DNA of 40,034 nucleotides, taken from Caldilineaceae bacterium (lineage in GTDB: Bacteria; Chloroflexota; Anaerolineae; Caldilineales; Caldilineaceae). The notes beneath the pieces were generated by a model that was not told the origin of the DNA, made no database searches, and was given only the letters and a program-made list of their open reading frames with translations. Location of the stretch: contig JAHBVG010000064.1 in NCBI GenBank assembly GCA_019637695.1, positions 1 through 40,034 on the forward strand, given 5' to 3'. Shown here piece after piece: positions 39,763 through 40,034 of this stretch (position 1 is its first letter; each line of letters opens with the position of its first letter). Position numbers and translations under genes: made by a program.

Positions 39763-40034
39763 ATGATGTTGGTGGTGAAGCGTACTGATGAGAATGTGAT
39801 TCTGCTCCCAGATTGGTTGATGGAACGTTTGGAACTGACAGATGGGGATGCGATTGCACTCATCGTGGAAGGTACTGCGCTCCATTTCAAGCCGCTCGAA
39901 CGCTTTCTCTCTCTGCGCGGTCTCTATCAAGACGATGACAGTTTCGCCAAAGCTATCCAGGATCTTGAACCGTCATCAGCAGTTCTCAATTTGAAAAAGG
40001 CGGGGCAGTTGACGGGTGCGAGAACACGTACACC
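39763..40034 (+). CDS. AbrB/SpoVT-like protein, probable antitoxin (3' end missing)
   Basis: The frame is open from ATG 39763 to the window end, giving 90 residues. The N-terminal part (LVVKRTDENVILLPDWLMERLELTDGDAI) has the swapped-hairpin AbrB pattern with a Val-Ile-Leu-Pro strand then a D-G-D turn. The later LSLRGLYQDDDSFAKAIQ resembles the toxin-binding tail of AbrB-type antitoxins. GAGG lies upstream and an extended -10 TGGTACAAT at 39711-39719 may be its promoter. A toxin gene could follow beyond the window. Confidence 0.6.
   Translation, partial: MMLVVKRTDENVILLPDWLMERLELTDGDAIALIVEGTALHFKPLERFLSLRGLYQDDDSFAKAIQDLEPSSAVLNLKKAGQLTGARTRT

Noticed and set aside
1..40034. tRNA, rRNA or riboswitch genes
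   Set aside because: I looked for T-loop-like GGTTCGAATCC patterns and conserved riboswitch cores and found none that I could support.

Overview
The window reads as chromosomal DNA of a GC-rich bacterium with dense, mostly minus-strand gene clusters. Lipoprotein signals (LAAAC, LLCTAC, LTAC), Tat-type leaders, CUT1 sugar transporters, a small SET-domain protein and intergenic 'word-repeat' hairpins together suggest a filamentous Chloroflexota (Anaerolineae/Caldilineae-like). That assignment is inference; no rRNA or tRNA gene is present to anchor it.

Layout. 1-2752 (plus strand): the 3' part of a beta-lactamase-fold serine hydrolase with a membrane tail, a SET-domain protein, and a Phd-type antitoxin/PIN toxin pair bracketed by related palindromes. 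3102-11052 (minus): an eight-gene catabolic and transport cluster, in transcription order RraA-family protein 2, sugar-binding lipoprotein, two CUT1 permeases, RpiB-family isomerase, zinc alcohol dehydrogenase, RraA-family protein 1, Ldh2-family dehydrogenase. A LacI-type regulator lies just upstream (11336-12352). The same 14-bp palindrome TGTAATCGATTACA overlaps both the cluster promoter and the lacI promoter, so the circuit can be read from the DNA. 12446-12538 is a decayed copy of the 3' end of the ScyD/ScyE-like gene found 4 kb away.

12597-20885 (minus): a heterodimeric ABC exporter, a ScyD/ScyE-like lipoprotein, a YceI-like lipoprotein, a GH1 beta-glycosidase, a dCMP-deaminase-type enzyme and a membrane protein. 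20986-35596 (minus): housekeeping genes (ftsH, metallophosphoesterase, SpoU-type RNA methyltransferase, class I methyltransferase, D12-class DNA adenine methylase, YbjN-like protein, MBL hydrolase, ppa, a small CxxC protein, deoC, lepB, an AlbA/Schlafen-type regulator, gyrA). 35922-39688 (plus): a second heterodimeric ABC exporter, then the start of an AbrB-like gene cut by the window end.

The most unusual material is between genes. One family of elements is built from short repeated words (GATTGG, TGACTGG, GGGGATT) followed by their reverse complements, giving long hairpins. Two such elements lie in opposite orientation on either side of rraA1 and share a 48-bp core at 45/48 identity. A second word family (GCAAGTTGC, GCGAATT) flanks the SpoU methyltransferase gene, and a similar stretch lies inside that gene in frame. 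The region upstream of lepB holds iterated CCCAA(A/G) motifs and two further inverted repeats. The best candidate for an undescribed biochemical system is the LacI/RraA/Ldh2/RpiB/Adh/ABC cluster, whose substrate cannot be read from the sequence.
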